A stretch of DNA of 64,000 bases. It comes from Moringa oleifera. Lineage: Eukaryota; Streptophyta; Magnoliopsida; Brassicales; Moringaceae. The position numbers and the translations under genes are program-made. The notes beneath the pieces are model-generated. The model was not told the DNA's origin. It worked only from the letters and a program-made list of their open reading frames with translations, and did not search any database. Shown one piece after another: positions 23,520-35,989 of this stretch. The DNA lies in the NCBI GenBank assembly GCA_021397835.1, contig JAJFZO010000230.1, positions 5,078,001-5,142,000 of the forward strand, written 5' to 3'. Numbering within the stretch: the stretch's first letter is position 1; each line of letters begins with the position of its first letter.

Positions 23520-25740
23520 TACAAAATCTAAAGTTAATGATATATTTCCAAAATAATGTATTTATGAAAATAAAGGGTGGCAGATCTTTGAACATCATGA
23601 TATTACTCGTTTTCAAGTCACCAAAAGTTAAGGTAACTCATATCGAAATGTGGTAACTATAACGAATTTTTTGATTCGATAAAATTAATATGATCAATTA
23701 TAAAAAAAAATTAAACATGTGAAATAATATATGATACAATTATTTAATGTTAGTATGGTTAAAACATAAACACAATTAAATAAAATTCAAACTCATATGC
23801 ATTATTATCACACCATTATTATACAATTTCTTTTTTTTTTTAAGTGTCATAACTTCTTGATTTAATTTTTACAGACAATGCTAAAATGATATTACTTTTT
23901 CTTCTAACTGAAGACTCAATGTAAGGTGAAAGAGTCCAACTTAAAAAGCAAGAAATCATAGGAAAATAAAAAAAAAACCTTAAAAAGAAATAAAAAATAA
24001 AAATTTTGATGGCTAAGTTGATAAGAATAAAGAGATGAATTAATTGAACGGGATGAAGTATATTCTAGTGTTACTATAGAACTCTTAGTTGGGGGTACAC
24101 ATATGTTTCTAAAATTCCATCCTGATTCAGACAAGTTGAATCTTGTTGATACTATAAGTTCCTGCCTTTTGGAGTCTGAAGCACTATGTCTTAACCTTGG
24201 CATTGTCATGTGTCTTGCTTTGGCTGTTTGCTTGGTATTCTCTTATATCACATCTTGTAAGGTATCTACATACTTGAAGTAAAAAGCTTTTTCGACCCTC
24301 AAATCTTATGAGTGCAAAATTTTAGTTTACGGATAGATGAAAAAAAAAACAAAAAAACCAAAAAAGAATGAAAATAGAACTTCACTTTTTACATTATGCG
24401 AAGGATGAAAACTTTAATAGGAAAATATAACTTCTTTTTTTACATTATATAGATAAATGGTTTGTTAATAAAGAATTAATAAATCATTTATAGCTTTGAA
24501 AATCAACTATCATTAAAAAATTTTACATTTTTTTTGGGTTAGTTATTACCAGTTTCTTCCTGTAATACTAAAAGGCCAACCAATGACACACTTGCACATA
24601 AATTTCTAACAACCATGCAATCGTAGGCAAAATAAAAAGGATTTAAATCCACCATGTGAAATGTTAAAATGTTCCAAAAACATGTATGTTGAATCAGATC
24701 ACACTAAACTAAAAGATAAGCCAAATTTTGGAATTTTTCTAGTAGCGAAAACCCACACGATACAATTTTCATGTAACTTTTACAAGTCCACATTAAGGTG
24801 GAAACAATGTAAACATTAAGTTTCGATCTCAAAAACCAAACTTAAGAGATAACATAATTTGCGTTTTAGCCTCCATTGCAAACCCTGAGCTTCAAAATTG
24901 CCATGATTAACCAATGAAAGTAAAATAGTCAATCTAAATCTTTCACTTTTTATGGAATTTTAAGAAAACAAAAGTGACATGCCAAAACCAATACCCTGCT
25001 TATAACAAACATAGATGACCCATTTTCAGTAAAATCATAATAATGCCTTTGCTATATGCCTAGGTACCAAAGAAAACTGTAGAGACAAGGGCTCAAAATA
25101 TCCTAGAGAAGGAATAACAAAGTAACCAACTAATGCATCAAGTACAAAAGACATGTAGCATAACCTTCAACCACCTTAACCTAAATTATAAATAAAGAAG
25201 CTATGGATCTTGCCAAAAAAAAAAGAAAAAGAAAAAGAAAATAACAATATCCAACAACCCCCTAAAATTTATTTAAAAAAAAAGCAAAAAAAAAAAAGAA
25301 AATCAATGGATAACAAGCATTTTCTCTTGGTTGGTTCAGCAATACATGATCAGCAACGAGATAATCATGAGGACTCTCTCTTTCTTTTCATGTATACTCA
25401 AAAATGATAAGCTTTATATGATCAAGACCTATATGACTAACATAGTCCAGAATTCCTTTTCTAGAATACTTTTACACCATTTTATGAGATGATATACAAG
25501 TTGCTGAATATTACCAAAAGAAAACTAAGAATTAGAATATCAAAGGCTAACATCATTTAATTATAAAATTTAACTTATTTACAATGATATATTATACATA
25601 AATTTAGAGATAGTACCTCCCAAATATAGCCACGAGATTTTGAGAAAAACGACGAGTATAATGAGTTGATGCTCGAAAAGAACTTGTGCCAATATGCAAA
25701 TATTAAGCATTAAAAAAATTAAACAGAGAAAGAGAACATT
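23520..25740. other. AT-rich intergenic DNA, no gene seen
   Basis: No supportable gene. A 97-codon minus-strand ORF at 23916-24209 and a lysine-rich plus-strand ORF at 25210-25407 (from A-rich tracts) have no recognisable domain. Immediately right of 23519 the sequence weakly resembles the DNA that follows the matching position in copy A (near 9068). Confidence 0.35.
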
Positions 25741-26090
25741 TACTAAAATAAAAATATTTAAATTCTTTTAATCAATATTTACCAATTATTGTAATTATTA
25801 ATAAAGAACAATTATTATTTATCGAAAATGAAAAAACAAAACTAATGTAATCAATATTTAATAAAAATAACTATTATTTACTAAAATTACAATTTTAGCT
25901 ATTTAGTTATTATTATTATTTTCTTTTAGTAATAAAAACAAATATTATTTACTCAATATCAAATTAAATTAACAAATATTTAGTAATTATTATGTTCATT
26001 TATTAGTAAAAACAATTATTATTTACTAAAAAAATAATTCAAATTCTTTCAATCAATATTTATTAATTATTAATAATTACATTCATAAGT
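25740..26090. repeat. Degenerate AT-rich tandem repeats
   Basis: Repeated variants of TCAATATTTAYYAATTATT and AACAATTATTATTTACTAAAA occur five to six times, with the phrase AATTCTTTYAATCAATATTT at both ends of the field (about 25760 and 26045). It looks like an old tandem expansion without coding potential. Confidence 0.5.
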
Positions 26091-27120
26091 GTCCTTGCGT
26101 CCAAATTTACCACCTTTAGACAAAGTGAACTTGGTCAACTCAAATATAAGTTTGAAACCAAACTTATTTAGCAGGCTTCCGGACATAAATTTTTCTTAAG
26201 TTTTAGAACATGGTACACATCAGTAAAGATGATGACTTTTCTAGATGTAAATTCTAGTGGCACACTGTCTTTTTCTTTAACAATTGCCGTGGATGCATTA
26301 GACATATATAATAGCGTCATCATCAGCTAGTTCATGAGAGGTGAATACGTTCTTATCTTGGCACACATGCTTTGTTTTACCAAAGTCAATTCACTATTCA
26401 TTATTATATCCAAGAGCATAAATCTAGAATTTCATTGGTACAAACTCATAAAAATGAATTAGTTTTTTATTTATTCAAAAGCCAACATTTTTTTTGTAGT
26501 GGCAAGTATACAACAATGATGGCAATAACCTTTTTTCTTCTTATAAGATTGAATATTACTTGTTGTATTTCTTTTTTTCTTCTTTTTGTGGTTTTGATGA
26601 TGATGATACTTTCAACGATCTTTTTTTTCTTCCATCATATGTACCATAAAGGATGGAGTAACTTGTTTTTCAACATTGCTGAATTTAAATTCCTCCTCTA
26701 TACGGAGGTATTGGCCCAACTCTTTAGAAATGATCTTCTCTTTTTTATATTTAAGACTTTTATTATAGTCTTTTGAAGAAGGAAAGAGTTTATCAACAAT
26801 AAAAGAAACAACTACATACTCATCCATATTCTTGTTCTGTTAACTCAATTGACTAGAAATATGCACGCGGTTATGATATTGTTACACTATTCCTTTAATG
26901 TCAACCATTTCTTAATCATTAAATTTGGAAGTCAAAAATTTCTTACTTGTAGCATTTTTCGACACATATTTAGCTTGTAAAACATCTCATATCTCTTTAG
27001 CAATTAACTTTTTATGGTATTTATCAAAGAGTGAATTGGACATTGCACTACAAATATGACCTTCGTACATGTAATCATATTGCTCCTACTATTATCGTGC
27101 ATGTTTTTCAATTAAGGGTT
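26090..27120 (-). pseudogene. Ty1-copia gag/protease relic
   Basis: On the minus strand, a gag-like stretch (about 27060-26610) includes SNSLFDKYHKKLIAKEI, then MDEYVVVSFIVDKLFPSSKD and LGQYLRIEEEFKFSN, the typical order of copia gag proteins. Further on (about 26310-26110) SVPLEFTSRKVIIFTDVYHV and LKLKKNLCPEACLI match the protease/pre-integrase junction, normally ..L.FTSGK...L.DVLHVP.IRKNL. Frameshifts and stops are frequent. The integrase, reverse transcriptase and LTRs are not seen, so this is a truncated relic. Confidence 0.75.
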
Positions 27121-29841
27121 CCTCCTTATATTATAGTGATTTAATTTCTGACTTTATGAGATTTTTTTTTTTTCCGTTTTAACGTAATGTGGACAACTCC
27201 TTACGCACTTCTGCCTTCATACTCCGAATCTCCTTCGTCCTTCCATCCACCATCATTTGTTCATCAATTTCTTGAATGTCTATCCATGACCTCTCATTCC
27301 TTTCTCTTTCACTCTCAAAATTTAAGTTTGTTCACCACCATAATGCTTACATGACCTTATGCCCTAAATTTTTTCCACTATTCCTCAATAACTATTGAAA
27401 TCCATTTTCCTTTAACCACATTCTTGAATCTGAACAGATAAGATAACACTGTATTCCATCAATCTTCAAGTCAATGAGGTAGTCACACAACATAAGTCTT
27501 AAAAGATATTATGATACATTCTCAGGTAAGCCTCCTTCCAACTATTAGGAACTAAGAATCTACCTAAGCGAGGCATAGATGGATTTTCCCTCAAGTTCGA
27601 CCGAGTGTATATCCTTTCCCTCCCTCCCCCCCGCACCAAAGGCAATTCCTTACTATTTCAACTCCATTATGACAGCATGAAATTCTCCTAAGGTACCACC
27701 CCTTCTCCCTACACCCAATCTCTCATGTGAAAATAATTCTATGATAAAATTCCCTCTTACTACCCATGGTAATCCTTTTCCCCTCCTTTCCTCTCACTTC
27801 CTTTTACACTCCCTTAACTCCTCACATATTGTGTGCCTTCTCTCCTGATTACTATTTCCATACCTCCCTGTAAGGACTCATTTTATTCTTGTCCTTTCCA
27901 TCATAAAGATACAAGATACAAATATTATTCTCACCTAACTCTTTTTCAAGATACTCATCTTATTATTCCATTCCACAAGAACACGACTTGAATTACCTTG
28001 AGTTGTCAATACCTTCCACTCGATCCCTGATGTCCCAATGCACTCCTAACCACCCATAGTTCATTTTTTATATCTTTGATTCTTACAAACACACCATAGC
28101 TTCTTCACATTATTATTCTCCTTACATTTCAAGAAATAACATTAAATGCCATTAATATGTTTATTGCTCTCACCATTAAAACATTCTTCTTACTCATACA
28201 TATTTTTCAAAAATAATTAAACACAATCAGTACAATTTAACATTTCTCTCAATAAACTTACTATTCAAAATGTTATGACCCAAAATCAGAATGAATTAAT
28301 TCATATCACCTCTCATAGGTGACTCAACTCAATTCTGTTTTCAAATTTCTTAAAATGCTTTAAACCAAAAAGAATTTATTTAACTTATTCTCATATTTAA
28401 GACTTTCATAACAAAATGATTCAAAATATTATATTTTGATTTAACTTAAATCATAAAGATACTTTTGAATTTAAATTTTAAATTCAAATCATTCTTGATA
28501 TCATTTGAACATATGCTTTCCAAATGAAAAGGAAATCAAATCATGTACATAAATATGAGAGAACACATGTCTGACCCAATAACAACAAATTATCATGCTA
28601 AGTGGAATAAATAAGTACTCCAAATTAATTACAATTCTAATTTACTCAAGTATGTATAATATAAAATTTCCTTAATTCTAAATCTTTTAAGCATTAATTA
28701 ATATAATTATTTGGTTTTCATTATACTTTTATAAAAAAAATAAAATTTAATGTTTTATTTATATTTTCGATGTTTTTTATTTATATTATTTCTGAAAACT
28801 ACAAACAAGTTGATCCCTCTACATGGATCTATGAAGCAACCTCAAAAACTTACCCGCAGTCCCCAGTAAAGTATAGATCTTTTATTTTTCTTCTGATCTT
28901 AGCATTACCGAAAATTTAAAAAAAAAAAAAATCATCTCATCGCCATAGAAGATGGATTTCATTATTGAAAGCTAAATGATCCAACTAAAACTTTTGATAG
29001 CCCTTGGTTTAAGCCCGCTGCCATTAACAAAACAACACCTGGCAAACGAAACTTAAATCAAGGCTCGGACATTTGAATCAAATAAATCCGATCCTTTCAT
29101 GACTGGCAGAAATTGCTGACTCAATGCCTTACTACCAAAGGACTCCTTAAGGCCAGAGAAAACAAGGCTGGGAATGAGACTCCTAGGTCTCATGCCACTT
29201 GGATCATTCCTTTCATCTCAAATTCCAATAAGAAATTAATTTATTTCAACTCATCTGGTAAGGCAGAATTACAGGTTTCCAATTTTCTCAAGTTCATTTG
29301 TGCATAAGGCCCACTTGGACATTTCCACATCCCCACTAATTTCATTCTCATACCACTAATGAGCGCCAGAGGGGTTAGCTCATGTGGGAAGTGGGCAAGT
29401 ACTCTGTGAAAAACCGTTCCCTTTCTGCTTATAACTAGTTCAATCTCAGGAACCCTGGCAATAATTAGAATGGCATGTAACATCTGAAAGCACAGGAAAT
29501 GGATGATGTTGACTGATTACAATCCATCAAAGTAGCAACTCAGTAGAGGCACCAAACTGACTGTTTATCCATAAATACTATCACAACTATGCTACAGTGA
29601 ATCTGTGCGAGAAAATCCAGCATATCAGCAGGTACGTTACCTTCATGGGGGGCAAGAATGCATCAGAATTCTATGGGCAAATATTTCAAGCCTCCAAAAT
29701 ACAATCCTTCCGCAGTTTCTTCCTGTGTGTCAACTTCCATGGGCAGGCAATGCAAGATCGGACTCACTTCTATTGTTAAACTAAGGGAACAGTGCTTCCT
29801 ACTTGTTTGTGATAGCTACATGTGCTCGATGGGACACAAAT
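27121..29841. other. Intergenic DNA downstream of MFAP1, with unassigned relic material
   Basis: From about 27130 to 28060 the DNA is unusually pyrimidine-rich on the plus strand (purine-rich on the minus strand), and long minus-strand stretches are open apart from scattered stops. This may be another retroelement relic, but I do not recognise it. From 28250 to 28780 it is AT-rich. The last few hundred bases before 29842 should contain the MFAP1 3' UTR. A minus ORF at 29241-29483 has no known domain. Confidence 0.35.
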
Positions 29842-32188
29842 TTAGCGAGACTCCCAATCCTTCAACTTCTTGCTTCCTTTGGGTTTTGCGATGGGTGCAT
29901 TCATCCCTGCCATCTTAGCATTGTACTTGGCCCGAAGAGGATCATTGTAAGTCCATCTGCACGAGACATAATTTTGTGTCAGGGACTGTCAGAGAAACAA
30001 ATACAGATACTACAAAATAAATATCAAAGTTTTAATTCCTAAAGGCACAAAGAGAGCATGCTACAAGCCCAATAATAGATATTAAGTCATCAGGGAAAGA
30101 ATATTTCTGGAATCCTACCCCAACAGATACAACTACAACTTAACAACAGCAGAAAGACACACTGCCCCCACCAACACATGTGAAAGATATCCTTTTTCCT
30201 CTATTTTGTTTTTCTTTTCCTTGTTGACCACTAAAACGAACCATAGTTTCACCATCAGAAAGATGCAATTGTTCACCGCAAGTAGTCTATATAAGCACCT
30301 TGTTATACTTGACAACGACAAAGGATGACAAAACTAATCTGGAACAGGGTATAAGCTGTTTACTTTATTACGGTAAAAACAACGCTGATAAACAACTGCC
30401 ATTGGCATTATAATTAAAACTCAAAAACAAAGCTTGCTTTAATAGGAGAAACATCTAAAGTAGTTCAGGGGCATTTCCAACATTCACACGGAACCGATCT
30501 GGTTACGTGCTATTTACTGAAATGCCAACTGTCAGCGTGAATGGCCAAATGGATATCAGAAAGGTGATATTTCATGTAACTTGAAATGTGCGAATCCATT
30601 TGGGTTATGCATCAAAGTTGGGGCTTGTTTTTCAAATTACATCCCTGAAATCAGTTTTCTATTAGCAGGTTTGCTCAGCTATTAGTTAAGACTTGAGAGC
30701 AAAACTTCATCAAACTTACAAAATTTGGGACATAGTCAAAACATGCGGTTGATCGCATTACATGAAGAATGAAAAAGCAAATCCATGTTGGAATGTTAGA
30801 ATTTCCTACTGAGTTATTTAGCTTTATTAATGCATTTCTTTTTTCTGGTTTCAGTAAGTTATAAGCCACCAAAGTAAACAAATTTGGAATAACCTACAAG
30901 TACAACTCAGACAATTTTCATGCAAAACCAAAGTTCAAAAGCATTAGACTAGACTAAATGAATCAGAGAGCAGCACATGAACTTCAAGAAAGTAAACTTA
31001 CGGATTGTTCCAATCTGTTGTATCCTCATTGACAAGATGGGTCCATTTGGTTCTCCCACTACGACCAAAATGCTTGACTTGCATGACCTTGGGCAATATG
31101 GTCTTATCCATCTTATCTTCTCCAGTTGGAGCAGAGAAATCACGATAGTATATACCATCTGCTCCAGCTGTGCCAGCACGGTCGTCGGCGTCTGTTTGGA
31201 AGAAAGCACCTTTGTGGTAATATTTCTGCATAAACCTCCACTTCTGCTTTGCAGGGGGAGCAGGTTTTGGATTCTTCCTCTCCCACTCTCTCCTCTCTTC
31301 CTCTGTCATGTTCCTCACCTTCTCAATCTCTTCCTTCTCCTTCAACATTGCCTCTCGGTCCTCCCTGTCCCTCTTGATCCTGGCAATCTCTCTTGCCTTC
31401 CAAGCTTCATACTCCTCTGCCTCATTAACTTCATCATCAGTATCCACGTCAGCAACATTTGCCTCCAATTCCATATTCTTCCGAATTTCTTCATCTTTCC
31501 GGATCTCCTCAACTACTATTTGCTTTGTCTCCACCTTTCTCTCATCCAACTTCCTCTTGGCCAATTCCTCAAGGGCGCGCTCTTCAGCCTCAAGTCGCTC
31601 ACGCTCAGCAATCGTATCTCTCTCAGTCTTCGGTACAAAGATAGGCTTGACCATAGCAATACCTGGCAGTTCATCTTCTGAGTCAGTCTCATACTCAGAT
31701 TCCTCTTCCTCCTCCTCCTCTTGTTCCTCCTCCTCTTCTTCTGGAAGGAGTGCAGCCTCTTCTTGCTCTCTCTGAAGCAATTTTTCCCTAATTCTTCTTC
31801 TTCTTTCTTCCAATGCATCCTCATCCTCTTCCTCTGCATCCAACCCCTCTTGTCTTCTATTTTCCTCTTCTTCTGTTGAAACAATCTCAGCTTGTCGGAT
31901 GCGCCGGTGATCAGCTCTCACTTCGTCACGATTATCTATTCTGCTCTCAGCCAAACGACGCAGCCTGCGATCATCTTTCCTAGCAACATCCGCACCTTCC
32001 TGACTTGGGAAAGCTCTCTCCACAGCAGCTGCCCTCTGCATCCTAATATCTCCATCTTCATCAGCATCATCAGCCCACTCAGGAGCTTTCCCAGGCCAAT
32101 ACCTTTTTACTTTTGTCTGCCCAATTTTACCTCTTAGCTTATCCCTAATTGCTATTACAGTATCACTAACACCTGCTGTCACTGACAT
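29842..32188 (-). CDS. MFAP1: MFAP1-like spliceosomal protein
   Basis: Two coding exons, 32188-31002 and 29956-29842, are joined through a GT-AG intron (31001-29957) to give 433 residues. The start [18 protein letters not shown] is the conserved plant MFAP1 N-terminus; an upstream in-frame ATG (32209) is unlikely. The protein is highly charged: a central acidic run ([14 protein letters not shown], near residues 160-175), long Glu/Arg coiled-coil-like stretches, then the conserved MFAP1 domain with [40 protein letters not shown] and [20 protein letters not shown], ending KKLKDWESR. Despite its historic name, MFAP1 is a nuclear component of the spliceosomal B complex that interacts with PRP38; this role is known for the family and inferred here. 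The gene looks intact. Confidence 0.95.
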
Positions 32189-34330
32189 TGTTGCAAGTGA
32201 TGCAAACACAGCAGTTAACAGAACCCAAATACTTCAAAAAAGAAAACCGTCTTCCTTGTTTGAGATCCTCGTGTCAACGTTCAAGACCTGAAACCTTAAT
32301 ATTTAGCAGATTTACAACCCTGAAAATTTAAATAAATACATATGACACATTTAATCATGGACTTGAACGAGTAAGCAAAAACCACATGTCAGATACTACA
32401 ATACAAATAACTCCAACATGACAAACTGGTTTGAAAGTTATTAACGCTATTAGTAAATTAGGAACGATAATGACAATAGTCAATAAACCTTAATGCAAAA
32501 TACATGCAAAACCAGTGATAATCTCTAACATATACATGGAATAAGAACATTTAACATTTAAGTAATAAGTAACAAGTAAATTAGCTCGGAACTAAACCAA
32601 AAAAAAAAAAAGGAAAAAGAAATGAGAAAGAGAGAGAGAGAGAGAGAGAAGAAAATCTGGAGCCAGAAGCCATGTCTGCTAGTAAGAGATAGAGAGATAG
32701 CAAGAAAGCGGTATCTCCATCGAGTCATTTCAAGGTTCATAGCATGTCTTCCACTATTAAACTTGTAACAGGCATTTGTCTCATAGATGCAAGCTCCAAA
32801 AGACTGCAACCAACAGCCAGCATGTTGGAGATATCAAAGCCAAGTGGCAATCCAAACCATATTACAAACGCTGCACACTTTATATTTCCTCTCTTTAACA
32901 GCTGAATAAATTTTTTTAAAACGCATTACACTGGATCACGCCTTCATCCTGACAAATGCCACTAGAAAGGGAGAAAGATTTTTTTTTCATTTTTATTGGT
33001 GAAAGTGCACAATTACGATCCAACAAATCATATTTGATCAGAAAGGAAGGAAGAAAGGGAGATGAAAAAGAAAAAAAATACAATATTATATACTGAAAAT
33101 GTACTCAAAATAATCATTTTTCAATGACGAAACTACAAAAGCAAGCCCTACAACATCACCCCTATTATCAAATGACAAAGAAGACCAAAATACCCAAGGT
33201 TAACCCTACACAATTTGTAATATCAGATCAACATCCTATAATGCCACTAATAAAGCTGGAAGGTACTTTATTGAGGGTAAAGCTTTGTTCCATCAATGTG
33301 TGACAAAAAAGTCCATAATTAAAGGCATCCTAAGCAAAGCGGTAGACAGAAAAAACACTATTTACACATGAACATCAAGTTTTAAGAGGCCTTCCTTCAG
33401 AGACCTGGAAGGAACTGCCAATATCAACATAGTTGGGTTAGTCTCATCAATCCTCAGAGTAGGGCTGAGAGTATATCTAAAACATTTATGGATACATCTT
33501 AAAGCATCATTAACCGCTAATAGCACTATTCACAGTGCATGACAGTGTGATTTGCATAAGCAAGAGTTTGGGTAACAACTCAGTATTCATGCAATAGCCA
33601 CCAAGGCTACACAACTAAAATCACATAGCGCTCACAAGAGCTGCCCACAAAATATGTTATTATTTAGCTAAAGGAAGCACTAGAGAGGAGTCCCCTACCC
33701 ATAAAGATCCGGCACCAGTCTAGTAGCATAACCTAAAATTATACTGTCTTCAACAACCTCAATAAAAATAACAAAAAGGAGACACAATAACCTTCGGCGT
33801 TGGAGCTTTGTCTATTTAGATTAACATACCAAAAGTTTCTTATGTATCCAGGCAATTACAATTCGAGGCGAACTACAAATCAGTTTCCAATAACAATTCC
33901 ATAGTGACAGGTCCGGGCACCTTCAAGCAGATAACCCTAGCCCATGAGTCTTCCATTAATAAGGCGAATCAAAATACGCAATTAAGTAAATCTTCAACGA
34001 CATTAGCAATTAACGTAGAGAAAAGAAATTCAACATATATATCTAGGACATCAAAACCGCACCAACAGAAATTGGAGCAGCGCCAAAATCCACAAAGAAA
34101 AAAGGAATGAAGAAATCAAATGTCTTTACCTAGCAACTCCACAATTTCCTGAGCCCACTATTTGCGCGTCAACCTTATACTCCTCAGCTTTCTGGGCATC
34201 CAAAAGAGGGAGGAAAAGAAATATATCTGACAACAGACCCGAGAGAGAGGAACGGAGGGAGAGAGAGCGAGAGAGAGAAGCAGCAATTTTGGTGAAGTTT
34301 AGGCCTGGCGCAACAAGGTCAACCCTAGTG
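32189..34330 (-). promoter_or_regulatory. MFAP1 5' leader with inferred 5'-UTR intron
   Basis: A likely non-coding first exon lies at about 34320-34133 (pyrimidine-rich on the minus strand, CTCTCTCTCGCTCTCTCTCC). It is followed by a donor GTAAAGACAT at 34132 and an acceptor TTTCAG ending at 32289, so that 32288-32189 is the second part of the 5' UTR. The intron would be about 1.84 kb. Large 5'-UTR introns often boost expression of plant housekeeping genes. The small ORFs in the interval (for example 32558-32809 minus) are not supported. The exact transcription start is a guess. Confidence 0.5.
32620..32652. repeat. (AG)n microsatellite
   Basis: A run of AG dinucleotides inside the inferred MFAP1 5'-UTR intron. 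A second GA-rich tract (34247-34280) lies in the inferred first exon. Confidence 0.85.
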
Positions 34331-34339
34331 TTAATTTTC

Positions 34340-35950
34340 AAAAAAATTTTATACTTTTAAAAATTAAAGATAAAAATCTTTAAAAATTTTGATGTATTTA
34401 TTTATTTTATTAATTAAATTTTTATATTTAAAAATAATAAATTAAATTTTAATTTATTAATTTAATTTTAATTAAATTTTATTAAAAATTTAAAAATTAA
34501 AATTTTCAAATTAAAGATACTATATAACAAATTTTGATTTAAAATTTTTCATAAATGTCAAGAAATATTTTAAATTAGTGTAACTAAAATTTTAACAGTT
34601 TTTCAAATAATTATATTATTTTTAAAATTATCAATAGTACAAATTTAAAAATATATATTTTTTAGTATTTAAAAAATTATAAAATTTTTTGTAACGATAG
34701 TTTGAATATTTTTTTACATTTGTGAAAAATTTTAAGTTAAAATCCATTGTATAAAATCTTTAATTTTAATATTTTTAATTTTTCAATAAAATTTAATTTA
34801 GATCAAATTGATAGATCAATATTCGATTTGTTATTCTTTAAACATAAAGTTTAATTGATAATATAGAGTAAAAATCAAAATTTTATGAGATCTTTATCCA
34901 AAATAAAAATATGATTTGATTAAATTAGATTAATATCAAATTGCAAGCAATTTATTGAAAGAAATAAAAAAAAGTATTTATTTTAAACAAACTTGTATTT
35001 ATATAATTGATTCTCAAAATGAATATTTGGATAATTATTACTAAGAAGAAAAATATGTTTTATAACTTTCATTGTTCTATACTTCTTTATTTATAATTAT
35101 TGTAAGGGGTAAATACAAAAAAATTGAACTAATTTATTTTTTAATTTAAATTTTGATATATTGATTAGGTTAATTGTATTTTTTAATTTGATTTAAATTA
35201 AATATTAATTCAAATAATTATGAAAAATTAAGTATATTTTTATTATTAAAATATTTTTCAAATATTATAAATAAATTATATTTTTATTATTATTTAAATT
35301 TAAATAATTTTTATTAATTTAAATTTAAAATATATATTTTTAAGACTTAAAAAATTTTGAAAGTTTCGTGTTAATAACTTAAAAATCAATCCTAACTTTT
35401 TATTATGTTTCGATAAAGTCTAAACTAAACTAAATTAAACATAGAATTGTTTTAGTTCGTACTTTCGAATTTAAAATAAAATGCGAAGATAACTTGAAGA
35501 TTTTTTTATATTTATTCTTATTATAACTATTAATACTAAAATTTGAAAATATTAACATTTGTTGTTTATATTAAAATGTATTATTACAAATTTTGAAATT
35601 TAGATAATTACTCGATAACCCCATTTTTTAATTAGCTTACTCTCATGAATTTCATTTATAAAATTCTATTTTTCTTCAAAATCAGGTCATCTTTGTTTAT
35701 TTATTTATTTTTCAAAATTTTGTTACATATGCTCATGGTAAAACAACTAACTAAATATGATTCCTAGTAAGTACTTATATTTTTTTTCATGAATTTTTTT
35801 TTAAGTCATGGATCCTTCCTCATTTGAAGTTAAATAATAAGGGAATGGAATGTAATTCAGATATAATGTGAGTGAAGTTGTCAAATATCTTCAAATACTC
35901 TCAAATATTATTAAATATTAGTTGTTTATTGGTTAAGATTTAAGTCTTAG
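34340..35950. other. AT-rich intergenic DNA
   Basis: Very AT-rich, no gene seen. The stretch 34825-34910 resembles the inverted ends of the element at 6213-7610 (TTCGATTTGTTATTC followed by AAAATTTTATGAGATCTTTATCC), suggesting another copy or fragment of the same repeat family. Confidence 0.4.
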
Positions 35951-35989
35951 ATAGATTTTGACACTTTCAAGGTGTAGGGCAAAAACAAA

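Noticed and set aside
26372..26776. 134-codon plus-strand ORF rich in Phe/Leu
   Set aside because: Antisense to the copia gag relic; composition reflects A-rich coding DNA on the minus strand.
30977..31681. 234-codon plus-strand ORF
   Set aside because: It is antisense to MFAP1 exon 1. The long open frame follows from the Glu/Arg-rich coding sequence on the other strand and shows no domain.
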